A DNA stretch of 64,000 nt, taken from contig NZ_JABFBC010000001.1 of the NCBI RefSeq assembly GCF_013093415.1, positions 558,001-622,000 on the forward strand, in the 5' to 3' direction. The notes under the pieces were generated by a model. The model worked only from the letters and a program-made list of their open reading frames with translations. It ran no database searches and was not told the origin of the DNA. Positions 1 through 8,856 of the stretch are shown piece by piece. The stretch's first letter is position 1. Every line of letters begins with the position of its first letter. A program made the position numbers and the translations under genes. This DNA is from Halovulum dunhuangense (GTDB lineage: Bacteria > Pseudomonadota > Alphaproteobacteria > Rhodobacterales > Rhodobacteraceae).

Positions 1-86
1 TCGGTGCCGATGTTGCGGGTGAGTTCCTCGTCATGTGGCTAGTGTTGCACTGAAATTAAGGCCTGGGAAGGGGTGGCGAGGGAGAT
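1..86. other. Left window edge upstream of crtI, no gene recognised
   Basis: On the + strand a frame is open from the left edge to a TGA at 51-53 and could be the last 16 codons of a neighbour, but it is too short to identify. On the - strand an ATG at 34 opens a frame running off the edge, with no convincing ribosome binding site. In related clusters crtA lies next to crtI, but nothing here can be assigned to crtA. Confidence 0.3.
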
Positions 87-104
87 TGTCAATTTAAGTG
101 GACA
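87..104. promoter_or_regulatory. PpsR/CrtJ box upstream of crtI
   Basis: A perfect TGT-N12-ACA palindrome (TGT 87-89, ACA 102-104) lies 16 bases before the crtI ATG at 121. This is the known PpsR/CrtJ operator consensus. Its position argues against starting crtI at the GTG at 73, because the box would then be coding. Only one box is seen here; a partner could be a degenerate or distant site. Confidence 0.7.
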
Positions 105-120
105 CTGCTACCGTGACTTC

Positions 121-1665
121 ATGCAAAAGCGCCTCGATCCCGAGAGTCTCGTCCTTGCCACCGACCCGCGCCCGCTGGCGCTGGTGATCGGGGCAGGTTT
201 TGGTGGCCTTGCCGCCGCGATCCGGCTGGGGGCGCGCGGCTACCGCGTCCAGGTGCTGGACCGGTTGGACATGCCGGGGGGCCGCGCCTCGGCACGGCAC
301 CAGGGCGGGTTCCGGTTCGACCTGGGCCCGACCATCGTCACGGTCCCTCAGGTCTTCGAGGATTTGTGGCGCATCGCCGGGCGCCGGATGGCGGACGATA
401 TCGAGCTGAAGCCGCTCGATCCCTTCTACACGATCCATTTCCCTGACGGAGAGACCTTCACCGCGCGGCAGGACACCGAGGCCATGCGCGCCGAGGTGGG
501 GCGCCTCTCTCCGAACGATGTCGCGGGCTACGAAAGGTTCCTGGCCGACGCCGAAAAGCGCTACTGGTTCGGGTTCGAGAACCTGGGCCGCCGGCCGATG
601 CACAAGCTGGCCGATCTGATAAAGGTGCTGCCGACCTTCGGGATGCTTCGCGCAGACAGATCCACCTATGGGCATGCCGCCGCGCGGGTGCAGGACGAAC
701 GGCTGCGCATGGCGCTCAGCTTCCATCCGCTCTTCATCGGGGGCGATCCGTTCCACGTCACGTCAATGTATGTGCTGGTCGCCCACCTGGAAAAGGCGTT
801 CGGCGTGCATTACGCGATGGGCGGCGCGGGCGCGCTGGCCGAGGCGATGGCGGGACTGGTGCGGCATCTGGGCGGCGAGCTGCGCCTGGGCGTCACCGTG
901 GACGAGATCCTGACCCGCGACGGGCGGGTGCGCGGCGTGCGGCTGGGCGATGGCGAGGAAATCCTTGCCGACACCGTCGTCAGCAACGCCGATGCGGGCC
1001 ACACCTATACTCATCTGCTGCGCAGGATGCCCAAGCGGCGCTGGTCGCCGGCGCGGCTCACGCGCACGCGCTGGTCCAACGGGCTGTTCGTCTGGTATTT
1101 CGGCACCAAGGGCACGCGCGAGCTCTGGCCCGATGTCGGGCACCACACGATCCTGAACGGCCCGCGTTACCGGGGCCTGGTCAAGGACATCTTCATCGAG
1201 GGCAAGCTTGCGGACGACATGAGCGTCTATCTGCACCGCCCGACCGTCACCGACCCGAGTGCCGCGCCGAAGGGCGGCGATGCCTTCTACGCGCTGGTGC
1301 CGGTCCCGCATCTGGGCTTCGACAACCCGGTGGACTGGGCCGCCATGGCCGAGCCCTACCGACTGCGGCTTCAGGACATGCTGGAACAGAGCGTGCTGCC
1401 GGGTCTGGGCGCGCATGTTGCCGAAAGCCATGTGATGACGCCCGAGGATTTCCGCACGCGCTACCTTTCGCCCCATGGCGCCGGCTTCTCGATCGAGCCG
1501 CGGATCCTGCAAAGCGCCTGGTTCCGTCCGCACAACGTCTCGGAAGAGGTGCGGGGGCTTTATCTGGTGGGTGCGGGCTCGCATCCCGGCGCGGGCCTGC
1601 CGGGCGTCATTTCCTCGGCCGAGGTGCTGGACAAGCTGGTCCCCGATCCGGTGCCGGTCGCATGA
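121..1665 (+). CDS. crtI: Phytoene desaturase CrtI
   Basis: This FAD enzyme desaturates phytoene to neurosporene or lycopene at the membrane. The 514-residue protein has an N-terminal dinucleotide-binding motif (VIGAGFGGLAAA, residues about 19-30) and the C-terminal CrtI signature (GAGSHPGAGLPGV) near residue 490, and its length is normal for the family. The ATG at 121 was chosen over the in-frame GTG at 73 because a PpsR box occupies 87-104 and the extension does not look like a CrtI N-terminus. The gene overlaps crtB by ATGA (1662-1665), so the two are translationally coupled, as in Rhodobacter. Whether it performs three or four desaturations cannot be read from sequence; the crtC/crtD context points to neurosporene and the spheroidene branch. 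Confidence 0.95.
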   Translation: MQKRLDPESLVLATDPRPLALVIGAGFGGLAAAIRLGARGYRVQVLDRLDMPGGRASARHQGGFRFDLGPTIVTVPQVFEDLWRIAGRRMADDIELKPLDPFYTIHFPDGETFTARQDTEAMRAEVGRLSPNDVAGYERFLADAEKRYWFGFENLGRRPMHKLADLIKVLPTFGMLRADRSTYGHAAARVQDERLRMALSFHPLFIGGDPFHVTSMYVLVAHLEKAFGVHYAMGGAGALAEAMAGLVRHLGGELRLGVTVDEILTRDGRVRGVRLGDGEEILADTVVSNADAGHTYTHLLRRMPKRRWSPARLTRTRWSNGLFVWYFGTKGTRELWPDVGHHTILNGPRYRGLVKDIFIEGKLADDMSVYLHRPTVTDPSAAPKGGDAFYALVPVPHLGFDNPVDWAAMAEPYRLRLQDMLEQSVLPGLGAHVAESHVMTPEDFRTRYLSPHGAGFSIEPRILQSAWFRPHNVSEEVRGLYLVGAGSHPGAGLPGVISSAEVLDKLVPDPVPVA

Positions 1666-2690
1666 TCGCCCCCGCCGACATGGAAGCGTGCCGCGTCGCG
1701 ATCCGTCACGGATCGAAGTCCTTCCATGCCGCATCGCGCCTGCTGCCGGCCCGGGTGGCAGAGCCGGCGCTTGCGCTTTACGCCTTCTGCCGGCTGGCGG
1801 ACGACGCGGTGGACCTGGTCGACGAGAAGTCCGCCGCCGTCCTGCGGCTGAAGCGCCGGCTGGACCTGGCCTATGCCGGGACGCCGGCCGACACCGCCGC
1901 CGACCGCGCCTTTTCCCAGATGGTCGCCGCGACCGAGATGCCCCGTGCCCTGCCCGAGGCGCTGATCGAGGGGTTTGCCTGGGACGCGATGGGCCGCCGC
2001 TATGACACCCTGTCCGAGGTGCGGGCCTACTCCGCGCGCGTCGCCTCGACCGTGGGGGCGATGATGACGGTGCTGATGGGGGTGCGCGACGCCGATGCGC
2101 TGGCGCGGGCCTGCGACCTGGGTGTCGCGATGCAACTGACCAACATCGCGCGCGATGTGGGCGAGGATGCGCGCGAGGGACGGCTCTACCTGCCGATGGA
2201 CTGGATGCGCGAGGCGGGGCTCGATCCCGACGGGTTTCTGGCCGATCCGCGCCCCAGCCGCCCGCTGGCACTGGTCGTCCACCGGCTTCTGGCCGAGGCG
2301 CAGCGGCTCTATTACCGGGCCGAGGCGGGAATCGCCGCGTTGCCTGCGGGCTGCCGCCCGGCGATCTTTGCCGCGCGGCACATCTATGCCGCCATCGGGG
2401 CCGAGGTGCGCCGAAACGATTACGACAGCGTCACCTGCCGCGCCCATACCGGCAAGGCCCGCAAGCTGGCGCTGGTGGCGAAGTCCTACGCCTCCACGGG
2501 GGTGACGCTGACCATGCCGCGCTCGGCTGTCCTGCATGCGCCGCCCCTGCCCGAGACCGCGTTTCTCGTGACCGCGGCCCACCGGCCCGCCCAGCGGCGC
2601 GGTGTCTTCGACATAGGAGAGCGGCTGACCGGGCTTGCCGACATCCTGCTGGAACTCGAACGGGTCGAACGGGCCCGCAAGCGCGCCTGA
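1662..2690 (+). CDS. crtB: Phytoene synthase CrtB
   Basis: CrtB condenses two geranylgeranyl diphosphates to phytoene, the first committed carotenoid step. The 342-residue protein carries both Mg-binding aspartate motifs of squalene/phytoene synthases: DDAVD at residues 47-51, and NIARDVGED about 120 residues later followed by GRLYLP. The ATG overlaps the crtI stop, which fixes the start and indicates coupled translation. The gene sits in the crtI-crtB-tspO order typical of Rhodobacter clusters. Nothing is truncated. Confidence 0.95.
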   Translation: MIAPADMEACRVAIRHGSKSFHAASRLLPARVAEPALALYAFCRLADDAVDLVDEKSAAVLRLKRRLDLAYAGTPADTAADRAFSQMVAATEMPRALPEALIEGFAWDAMGRRYDTLSEVRAYSARVASTVGAMMTVLMGVRDADALARACDLGVAMQLTNIARDVGEDAREGRLYLPMDWMREAGLDPDGFLADPRPSRPLALVVHRLLAEAQRLYYRAEAGIAALPAGCRPAIFAARHIYAAIGAEVRRNDYDSVTCRAHTGKARKLALVAKSYASTGVTLTMPRSAVLHAPPLPETAFLVTAAHRPAQRRGVFDIGERLTGLADILLELERVERARKRA

Positions 2691-2757
2691 CGCGTTGACT
2701 TCCCCCTGCCGAAAGGCAGATGTGGGACAGTGGCAGTGGTTGCCAGGGGGATTGCGC

Positions 2758-3228
2758 GTGGATTGGCTGACCTTGGGGGGGTATGTCCTGGCGGCGATGG
2801 CTGCCGGATCGACCGGTGCGATGTTCAAGCCGGGTGAATGGTACAAGCGGCTGACCAAACCATCCTGGACCCCGCCCGACTGGCTTTTTCCCGTTGCCTG
2901 GACAGTGCTCTACGCCGCAATGGTCGCGGCGGCGTACCGGATGGCGAAGTCCGGCGACCCGCTGGCGCAGCCTGCGCTTGCCTTCTGGGCGGCGCAGATC
3001 GCCTTGAACGCGGTCTGGTCGCCCGTCTTCTTCGGCGCCCGCCGTGTCGGCGCCGCCCTGGTCGTCCTGTCGGGGCTCTGGCTGGCGGTGGCCGCGACGG
3101 TGGTGCTGTCCTTCCGGGTGGACCTGCTGTCGGGGTTCCTGTTGCTGCCCTACCTGGTATGGGCCAGCTATGCAGGGGCGTTGAATGCGTGGATCTGGCG
3201 CAACAACCCCGGCGCGAAGGATCTCTAG
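2758..3228 (+). CDS. tspO: TspO/MBR family tryptophan-rich sensory protein
   Basis: This small five-helix membrane protein binds porphyrins and in Rhodobacter sphaeroides damps photopigment gene expression in oxygen. The 156-residue product has the family features: the KPSWTPPDWLFPVAWTVLY block near residues 37-55, WSPVFFG near residue 85, and many Trp residues. The GTG at 2758 was chosen because a G-rich tract (2746-2750) precedes it and the product then aligns with the usual MDW-type N-terminus. The gene follows crtB by 67 bases that contain a small CTGCC-GAAA-GGCAG hairpin (2706-2719). Its TAG stop overlaps the opposing crtC stop in a shared CTAG (3225-3228), leaving no room for a terminator between them. 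Confidence 0.9.
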   Translation: MDWLTLGGYVLAAMAAGSTGAMFKPGEWYKRLTKPSWTPPDWLFPVAWTVLYAAMVAAAYRMAKSGDPLAQPALAFWAAQIALNAVWSPVFFGARRVGAALVVLSGLWLAVAATVVLSFRVDLLSGFLLLPYLVWASYAGALNAWIWRNNPGAKDL

Positions 3229-4154
3229 ACCGGGAAGCGCGCCCTGCGCGGAACCCGCACCGCAAGCATCGGCTTCAGGAACGGGCTCGCAAAACGGTCC
3301 AGGTCAAGCGCCTCGTGGACGCCCGTCACGTCTTCGCCATTGATGCGGCTGCGCACGACCGAGCGGGTGTAGAAGGGCGCGTCCAGCATGGGGGCCACCT
3401 GCCGCGGCTGGTAGCCCGGATCGGCCCGCATCTCGCGCCGAACGGTCCACCGGCTGCGCGCCATCCGGGTCAGCGGCGGTGCCTCGATCGGGGTCACGCT
3501 GCCGTCCCTGCCGAAATGCAGCGCCACCTGAAGCGTGCCGCCATCGCGGCGTTTCGCGTCGTAGAATGCGACGGTGCCGTCGCTGACCGGCATCCGCGCC
3601 CAGGTCCAGTAGCTGAAATCCGCCTCCAGCGCGCGGGTACCGAAATTCGCGTCGAAGTAGCCGTGCCCCTCCCAGCGCCAGCCGGGCCGCTCGATATCCA
3701 CCGAAATCGAGGCGCCGGGGGCGAAGGGCCGCCACAGATGCGCGCCCTGCGCGTCAAGCCGCACCTCGGCCGGGGTGATCGCATCGGGCGTCAGGCGCAC
3801 CTGGCCGCGGATCCGGTTCATGTGGGGCGTCGACATCTCGTCGATATCGACGACCAGCACGCCGTCTTCCCAGTGGATCCGGCTCGGCCCGACCTGGAAC
3901 ATGTCCGCCGTCTGCCGCACCGCGCTGGCCCCGCGCTCGGTCATGGTCCAGCGCCCGCCGGGGCCGTAAAGCGCCACGTTGATGCAGGAGTGATCGAGCG
4001 GGTTCTTCCGGCCGGCCCAGGCATACCAGGGCGAAAAGACCGAGCCTATGAAGCCGATGATCGAGATGCCGCGGAGGCCGTCGTCGGAGAGCCCGTCGAC
4101 ATACCACCACGCGTAGCCGTCCGGCGCGACGGTGATGTCGAAACGCGGTCGCAG
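3225..4154 (-). CDS. crtC: Carotenoid 1,2-hydratase CrtC, unusual start
   Basis: CrtC adds water across the 1,2 double bond of neurosporene or lycopene in the spheroidene/spirilloxanthin pathway. The protein matches the family from an RPRFD...YAWWYVDG N-terminus through the conserved FIGSVFSPWYAWAGR block and an HSCINVALYG segment. The frame has no ATG, GTG or TTG upstream of the conserved N-terminus. The only near-cognate start is CTG at 4154, giving 309 residues, the usual size. The next in-frame GTG (3977) would remove the conserved block. The gene lies inside the 3' end of crtD in another frame, overlapping by about 109 bases, so translation may depend on crtD. Function is secure; the start is not. 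Confidence 0.85.
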   Translation of the reverse strand: MRPRFDITVAPDGYAWWYVDGLSDDGLRGISIIGFIGSVFSPWYAWAGRKNPLDHSCINVALYGPGGRWTMTERGASAVRQTADMFQVGPSRIHWEDGVLVVDIDEMSTPHMNRIRGQVRLTPDAITPAEVRLDAQGAHLWRPFAPGASISVDIERPGWRWEGHGYFDANFGTRALEADFSYWTWARMPVSDGTVAFYDAKRRDGGTLQVALHFGRDGSVTPIEAPPLTRMARSRWTVRREMRADPGYQPRQVAPMLDAPFYTRSVVRSRINGEDVTGVHEALDLDRFASPFLKPMLAVRVPRRARFPV

Positions 4155-5629
4155 AGTATCGCCGCGGCCGCCTGCCGACCCGAAAGCGCCGCCATCGGCA
4201 CCCCCGGCCCCGGATGTACCGCGCCCCCCGCCAGGTAAAGCCCGGGCAGCATCGTGCGCGCCTTCGGCCTGCGGAAGGTCGCCATCATCCCGTGCGGCGC
4301 CGCCCCGTAGATCGCCCCGGCCGTTCCCGGGAACAACTGGGCGAAATCCCATGGCGTCGTCAGCGCGTTCTCTGCCCGAGGCGGGGAGATCGCGATCCCG
4401 GCCTCGTTCAGCCGGTGAAAGACCCTCGTCTGGCATTGTTGCATCTCCTGCTCGGTGGGGGTGACGACATCGCCTTCGGCGGGGGCGTTCATGATGATCT
4501 GGAAGCGTTCGGGCCCGGCGGGCGCGCCGCCGTTGCCGCGGTCCTGCGCACAGATATAAAGCGTGGGATCCTGCGGCAGGCGGCGCAGGCGGAAGAGATC
4601 GGCGAACTCGCGGCGGTAGTCGTCGCTGAAGAGCACGTTGTGATGCGCAAGTGGCGTATCGCCCGCCTCGGCGGCAAAGGTCCAGACCCAGGCCGAGAGC
4701 GAGCGCCGGTTGCGGGGACGCGGCGTTCCCGCGCGGCGGGCGGCCGAGCCCAGCAACCCCGCGTCCAGGGCAACGGGATCGCCATTGAACAGCACGGCGC
4801 CCGTGGGAAGCCTTGTGCCGTCGGCCAGCATCACCGCTGCGGCGCGGCCGTCCTGCACCTCGATCCGTTGTGCGTCCGATCCGTAGCGGAAGCCGACGCC
4901 GCGATCGCGGCACAGGGTTTCCAGGCTGCGCGCCAGCGCGTGCATGCCCCCCTCGACCGCCCAGACGCCCTGCGCCTCGGACTCCCAGACCAGCGCGAGG
5001 ATCGCCGGGCTGAGATAGGGCGAGCCACCAACATAGGTGGCGTAGCGCCCGAATAGCTGCCGCAAGCGCGGATCGCCGAACGCCCCCGCCAGAAGTCCCG
5101 CATAGCTGCGTGTCGGCGCCATGTCCGACAGGATCCCCGGCAGGTGCTTCATGCTTGCCGCGCCCACCGACAGCGGGGTCGGGTCGGGATGCGTCATCAC
5201 CGGGTCGCGAAAGGCCTCGAAAAGGCGCGCCGCCCGGTCGGAGAAGGCGTCGAATTCCCGCGCTGCCCCCGCACCGGCGAAATCCGCGATCGCGTCGCGC
5301 GAGCGGGCGCGCTCGGCAAACAGGTCCAGCGCCGGGCTTCCCCGCCAGTGATGCCGCGCCAGCACCTCGAGCCGGGTCAGCGCCACATGCGCCTCGAGCG
5401 ATTCGCCCACGGCGTCGAAAAGCGCCTCGAAAACCCATTTCATGGTAAAGACCGTCGGTCCGGCGTCGACCGGGCCGGCCATCGTGTCGATGGTGCGCAT
5501 CTTGCCACCCGGCCCTGCCGCCCGCTCCACAACCGTTACGGGCAGCCCTGCGTGGGACAACTCAAGCGCGGCGACCAGCCCGCCGATCCCGGCGCCGATC
5601 ACGACGATGTTGTCCCGGTGGCTGTGCAC
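4046..5629 (-). CDS. crtD: Methoxyneurosporene dehydrogenase / 1-hydroxycarotenoid 3,4-desaturase CrtD
   Basis: CrtD introduces the 3,4 double bond into hydroxylated carotenoids and belongs to the CrtI-type FAD desaturases. The 527-residue product starts with the FAD motif VVIGAGIGGLVAALEL (about residues 8-23) and has a CrtI-like C-terminal GPGVPMAALSGR motif. The GTG at 5629 was preferred because AGGAG lies about seven bases upstream; another in-frame GTG lies at 5665. The low-complexity Ser/Thr/Arg C-terminal tail is what results from sharing DNA with the beginning of crtC. The gene is transcribed divergently from crtE across a region with two PpsR boxes. Confidence 0.92.
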   Translation of the reverse strand: MHSHRDNIVVIGAGIGGLVAALELSHAGLPVTVVERAAGPGGKMRTIDTMAGPVDAGPTVFTMKWVFEALFDAVGESLEAHVALTRLEVLARHHWRGSPALDLFAERARSRDAIADFAGAGAAREFDAFSDRAARLFEAFRDPVMTHPDPTPLSVGAASMKHLPGILSDMAPTRSYAGLLAGAFGDPRLRQLFGRYATYVGGSPYLSPAILALVWESEAQGVWAVEGGMHALARSLETLCRDRGVGFRYGSDAQRIEVQDGRAAAVMLADGTRLPTGAVLFNGDPVALDAGLLGSAARRAGTPRPRNRRSLSAWVWTFAAEAGDTPLAHHNVLFSDDYRREFADLFRLRRLPQDPTLYICAQDRGNGGAPAGPERFQIIMNAPAEGDVVTPTEQEMQQCQTRVFHRLNEAGIAISPPRAENALTTPWDFAQLFPGTAGAIYGAAPHGMMATFRRPKARTMLPGLYLAGGAVHPGPGVPMAALSGRQAAAAILCDRVSTSPSRRTATRGGMSTGSPTTASAASRSSAS

Positions 5630-5669
5630 ACGGCGCTCCTGTTGCAGGAATTGACAGACCGGCACAAAC

Positions 5670-5687
5670 TGTCCAGACTGAGTTACA
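5670..5687. promoter_or_regulatory. PpsR/CrtJ box 1 between crtD and crtE
   Basis: A perfect TGT-N12-ACA palindrome (TGT 5670-5672, ACA 5685-5687) forms a tandem pair with the box at 5694, six bases apart. Paired boxes are the usual arrangement for cooperative PpsR binding. A TTGACA at 5651-5656 just upstream could be a -35 element. The pair can repress both divergent carotenoid operons. Confidence 0.82.
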
Positions 5688-5693
5688 CTATGC

Positions 5694-5711
5694 TGTCATA
5701 ACAAGTGGACA
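5694..5711. promoter_or_regulatory. PpsR/CrtJ box 2 between crtD and crtE
   Basis: A second perfect TGT-N12-ACA palindrome (TGT 5694-5696, ACA 5709-5711) lies 54 bases before the crtE ATG and six bases from box 1. Confidence 0.82.
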
Positions 5712-5765
5712 GTTTCAACGCCACTTCTGACGCCTTGGCAGAGTTGGCCCCAGACGGAGACGCGC

Positions 5766-6629
5766 ATGCCGGACCGCATAGAAACCGCCCTCATGGCTGC
5801 GCTGACCCATGCGTCGGGTCCATCGGCGCCGCCGCTTCTGGCTGGGGCGCTACAGCACGCCGTCTTTCCGGGAGGCGCACGCGTCCGCCCTCAGCTGTGT
5901 CTTGCGGTGGCAGCCGCCTGCGGCGACGACCGGCCCACGCTCAGCGATGCCGCCGCCGCCTCGATCGAACTGATCCACTGCGCAAGCCTTGTCCATGACG
6001 ACATGCCCTGCTTCGACGATGCCGACTTGCGGCGCGGCAAGCCCACGGTGCATGCCGCCTATTCCGAGCCGCTGGCGCTGCTGGCCGGTGATGCCCTGAT
6101 CGTGCTGGCCTTCGAGATACTGGCCCGCGCCGCCATCAGAACCCCCGCGCGTCTGCCGGGGATGGTGGTAGCTCTTGCCTCGCATACCGGAATGCCGGGC
6201 GGCATCTGTGCCGGGCAGGGCTGGGAAAGCGAGGCGTCGGTGGATCTGTCGCTCTATCACCGGGCCAAGACCGGGTCGCTGTTCGTGGCCGCGACCACGA
6301 TGGGTGCGCAGGCCGCCGGGGCCGAACCCGAGCCCTGGGTTGAACTGGGCGCCCGCATCGGCGAGGCATTCCAGGTTGCCGACGATCTGCGCGACGCGCT
6401 GCTGACCCAGGATGAGCTGGGCAAGCCCGCAGGCCAGGACGTGGCGCATCACCGCCCGAACGCGGTATCGGAACTGGGCGTGAAGGGCGCCGTGCAGAAG
6501 CTGCACGATATTCTTGGCGGGGCTATCGCCTCGATTCCCTCCTGCCCCGGCGAGGCGCGATTGTGCGAGATCGTCTCGGCCCAGGCCAAGCGCCTGACGC
6601 CTGTCGAATTCGCCCGTGCGCTGGCCTGA
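5766..6629 (+). CDS. crtE: Geranylgeranyl diphosphate synthase CrtE
   Basis: This trans-prenyltransferase makes the C20 precursor used by both CrtB and BchG/BchP. The 287-residue protein shows the first aspartate-rich motif (HDDMPCFDDADLRRG, residues 77-91) and a second one (DDLRD) near residue 205. An ACGGAG site precedes the ATG. It is first in a + strand run (crtE-crtF) that starts in the PpsR-controlled intergenic region, and its end overlaps or abuts crtF. Confidence 0.94.
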   Translation: MPDRIETALMAALTHASGPSAPPLLAGALQHAVFPGGARVRPQLCLAVAAACGDDRPTLSDAAAASIELIHCASLVHDDMPCFDDADLRRGKPTVHAAYSEPLALLAGDALIVLAFEILARAAIRTPARLPGMVVALASHTGMPGGICAGQGWESEASVDLSLYHRAKTGSLFVAATTMGAQAAGAEPEPWVELGARIGEAFQVADDLRDALLTQDELGKPAGQDVAHHRPNAVSELGVKGAVQKLHDILGGAIASIPSCPGEARLCEIVSAQAKRLTPVEFARALA

Positions 6630-7785
6630 GGTGACGCTGCCGGCCGATCCGCCGATGCGGCAGCCGGGGGTTCTGTCGCGGCTGGCCGACCGGCTGCGGC
6701 GCTGGCGGGACGGGCTGATCGCCGACCCCGGCTTCCAGGCCCGCGCAACCGCCTTTCCGCTGACCCGTGGCATCGCCAACCGGCAGGGCGCCGCGCTGTA
6801 CGACCTGGTGGCGGGGTTCGTCTATTCGCAGGTTCTGCTTGCCTGTGTGGAGCTGGACCTGTTCCGCCGTCTTCGCGCAGGCCCTCTCGACGCCCAGACG
6901 CTGGCGCGCGGAACGCCACTCGATGCCGAGCGTATGGCCCGGCTGGCGCAGGCCGCTGCCGCGCTGGACCTGATGCGGGTGCGGCCGGGCGGGCGATATG
7001 GTCTCGGCCCGCTGGGCGCGGCGCTTCTCGGCGCCCCCGGGGTCGAGGAAATGGTCCGCCACCATCCGATGTTCTACCGCGATCTCGCCGACCCGCTGGC
7101 GCTTTTCACCGCGCCCCGGGACAGCACCGAGATCGCCCGCTTCTGGTCCTATGTCGGAGAGCGTGGCGTCGGCCATGAGGATGCCGCCGCCTATTCGCGG
7201 CTCATGGCTGCAAGCCAGGCGATGGTCGCGGCCGAGACGCTGGCCGTGCATCCGATGCGCGATGTGTCGGTCCTGATGGACGTGGGCGGCGGCGAGGGGG
7301 CGTTTCTTTCGGCCGCGCTTCGGGCGACGCCGGGTCTGCGCGGCATTGTCTTCGACCTGCCGCCAGTGGTCGCGCGTGCACGCGCAGCCATGGATCTGGC
7401 CGGATTGTCCGACCGCACACGGGTAGCCGGCGGCAGTTTCCTCGAAGACCCGTTGCCGGATGGCGCGGATGCCGTCTCGCTCGTGCGGGTGCTTTACGAC
7501 CACGACACGCCAAGCGTGCGCCGAATCCTCGCGGCCTGTCTCGCTGCGCTTCCGCCGGGTGGGCGCCTGATTCTCTCGGAGCCGATGTCGGGTGGCGATC
7601 ATCCGACCAGGGCGGGAGACGCGTATTTCGGGCTTTACACCGCGGCCATGACCAGCGGGCAGCCCCGATCGGCCGAGACGCATATTGCCTTGCTGCGCGA
7701 GGCCGGGTTCAGCGAGGCGAGGCTGCTGTCCGCGCGCCAGCCGTTCATCACGCGCGTGATCGTCGCCCGTCGCCCTGCACGCTGA
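6616..7785 (+). CDS. crtF: Hydroxyneurosporene O-methyltransferase CrtF
   Basis: CrtF methylates the C1 hydroxyl group of hydroxyneurosporene with S-adenosylmethionine, giving methoxy carotenoids such as spheroidene. The C-terminal half has a plant-type O-methyltransferase SAM site (VLMDVGGGEGAFL, about residues 218-230) and a LILSEPMSGG strand; the N-terminal part is the helical dimerisation domain. The start is uncertain among GTG 6616, GTG 6631 (just after CTGAG) and ATG 6655; the longest form (389 residues) overlaps the crtE stop. It is the last gene of the crtEF unit, 129 bases before bchC. Confidence 0.9.
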   Translation: MRWPEVTLPADPPMRQPGVLSRLADRLRRWRDGLIADPGFQARATAFPLTRGIANRQGAALYDLVAGFVYSQVLLACVELDLFRRLRAGPLDAQTLARGTPLDAERMARLAQAAAALDLMRVRPGGRYGLGPLGAALLGAPGVEEMVRHHPMFYRDLADPLALFTAPRDSTEIARFWSYVGERGVGHEDAAAYSRLMAASQAMVAAETLAVHPMRDVSVLMDVGGGEGAFLSAALRATPGLRGIVFDLPPVVARARAAMDLAGLSDRTRVAGGSFLEDPLPDGADAVSLVRVLYDHDTPSVRRILAACLAALPPGGRLILSEPMSGGDHPTRAGDAYFGLYTAAMTSGQPRSAETHIALLREAGFSEARLLSARQPFITRVIVARRPAR

Positions 7786-7826
7786 CAATGACACCTTGTG
7801 TAAATTGCACGGAACGTAATCATTGT

Positions 7827-7854
7827 TTGACAAAGCAAAGTGTCAGGCTAAACT
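7827..7854 (+). promoter_or_regulatory. Putative sigma70 promoter of bchC
   Basis: TTGACA at 7827-7832 and TAAACT at 7849-7854 are separated by 16 bases, and the -10 hexamer lies within a PpsR box (7841-7858). Repressor binding there would block RNA polymerase, as described for bchC in Rhodobacter capsulatus. The assignment rests on hexamer match only. Confidence 0.6.
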
Positions 7855-7858
7855 GACA
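7841..7858. promoter_or_regulatory. PpsR/CrtJ box at the bchC promoter
   Basis: A perfect TGT-N12-ACA palindrome (TGT 7841-7843, ACA 7856-7858) lies 56 bases before the bchC ATG. A degenerate partner TGT-N12-ACG is present at 7799-7816. Confidence 0.82.
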
Positions 7859-7914
7859 ACAAGCGATGCTGGCTGTGCCACGCGGCCGCAGTGTTCCGGA
7901 AAAGGAGGGAGGCG

Positions 7915-8856
7915 ATGGATACCCAAGCCGTTTTGATGCGCGCCCCGCGATCCCTCTCTCTGGAATCGCTGCGGCTTCGCCAGCCCAAGGTCGACGAGGT
8001 CGTGGTGGAAGTCCTGCATTCGGGCATCTCCACCGGAACCGAAAAGCTATTCTGGACCGGGCGCATGCCCGACTTTCCCGGCATGGGCTATCCGCTGGTC
8101 CCCGGCTACGAGTCGGTCGGAGAGGTGGTCGAGGCCGGGGCGCTTGCCGCGCTCAGACCCGGAACCCGTGTCTTCGTTCCCGGCGCGGATTGCTACGAAG
8201 GCGCACGCGGCCTTTTCGGCGGCGCGTCCGCCAGCATCATCACGGCGGCCGACCGGCTGGTGCCCGTCGATCCGGCCCTGGGCGAAGCGAGCGCACTGAT
8301 CGCACTCGCGGCAACCGCACGCCATGCCATCGCGGGTATGACCACCGCGCTGCCCGAGCTGATCGTCGGCCACGGCGTGATGGGGCGCCTGCTGGCGCGG
8401 CTGACGATTGCCGCAGGCGGGCGTGCCCCGACGGTGTGGGAACTCGATCCTGCCCGGCGGCTGGGCGAATTCGCCTATCCGGTCCTGCATCCGGACGATG
8501 ACTGCCGGATGGACTACGCCACGATCTATGACGCTTCCGGTGACGCGGGCGGGCTGAACGGCCTGATCCGTCGACTGGCCAAGGGGGGCGAGATCGTCCT
8601 CGCCGGATTCTACGCCGAACCGCTGAGCTTTGCTTTCCCGCCCGCCTTCATGAAGGAGGCGCGGTTGCGCATCGCCGCGGAATGGAATCGCCAGGACATG
8701 CTGGCCACGAAGATGCTGATCGAGGAGGGGCACCTCAGTCTCGACGGGCTGGTGACGCATCGCGCCGCCGCCGGGGACGCCGCCCAGGCCTATGTCACCG
8801 CCTTCGAGGATCCGGCCTGTCTGAAGATGATCCTGAACTGGAAGGCTTCCGCATGA
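7915..8856 (+). CDS. bchC: Bacteriochlorophyllide a dehydrogenase BchC
   Basis: BchC oxidises the 3-hydroxyethyl group of the chlorin or bacteriochlorin ring to the 3-acetyl group of bacteriochlorophyllide a. The 313-residue product resembles the zinc-type alcohol dehydrogenase superfamily, with [12 protein letters not shown] and [14 protein letters not shown] segments in the N-terminal catalytic half. The ATG at 7915 is preceded by GGAGGGAGG. It heads the bchCXYZ-puf superoperon and overlaps bchX by ATGA. A promoter with a PpsR box lies directly upstream. Confidence 0.95.
   Translation: MDTQAVLMRAPRSLSLESLRLRQPKVDEVVVEVLHSGISTGTEKLFWTGRMPDFPGMGYPLVPGYESVGEVVEAGALAALRPGTRVFVPGADCYEGARGLFGGASASIITAADRLVPVDPALGEASALIALAATARHAIAGMTTALPELIVGHGVMGRLLARLTIAAGGRAPTVWELDPARRLGEFAYPVLHPDDDCRMDYATIYDASGDAGGLNGLIRRLAKGGEIVLAGFYAEPLSFAFPPAFMKEARLRIAAEWNRQDMLATKMLIEEGHLSLDGLVTHRAAAGDAAQAYVTAFEDPACLKMILNWKASA

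Noticed and set aside
73-120. Extension of crtI to the GTG at 73
   Set aside because: The extension would be coding over the perfect PpsR box at 87-104, and residues before the ATG at 121 do not look like a CrtI N-terminus.
7799-7816. Second PpsR box before bchC
   Set aside because: It is TGT-N12-ACG, one base off the consensus, so it was noted only as a possible weak partner.
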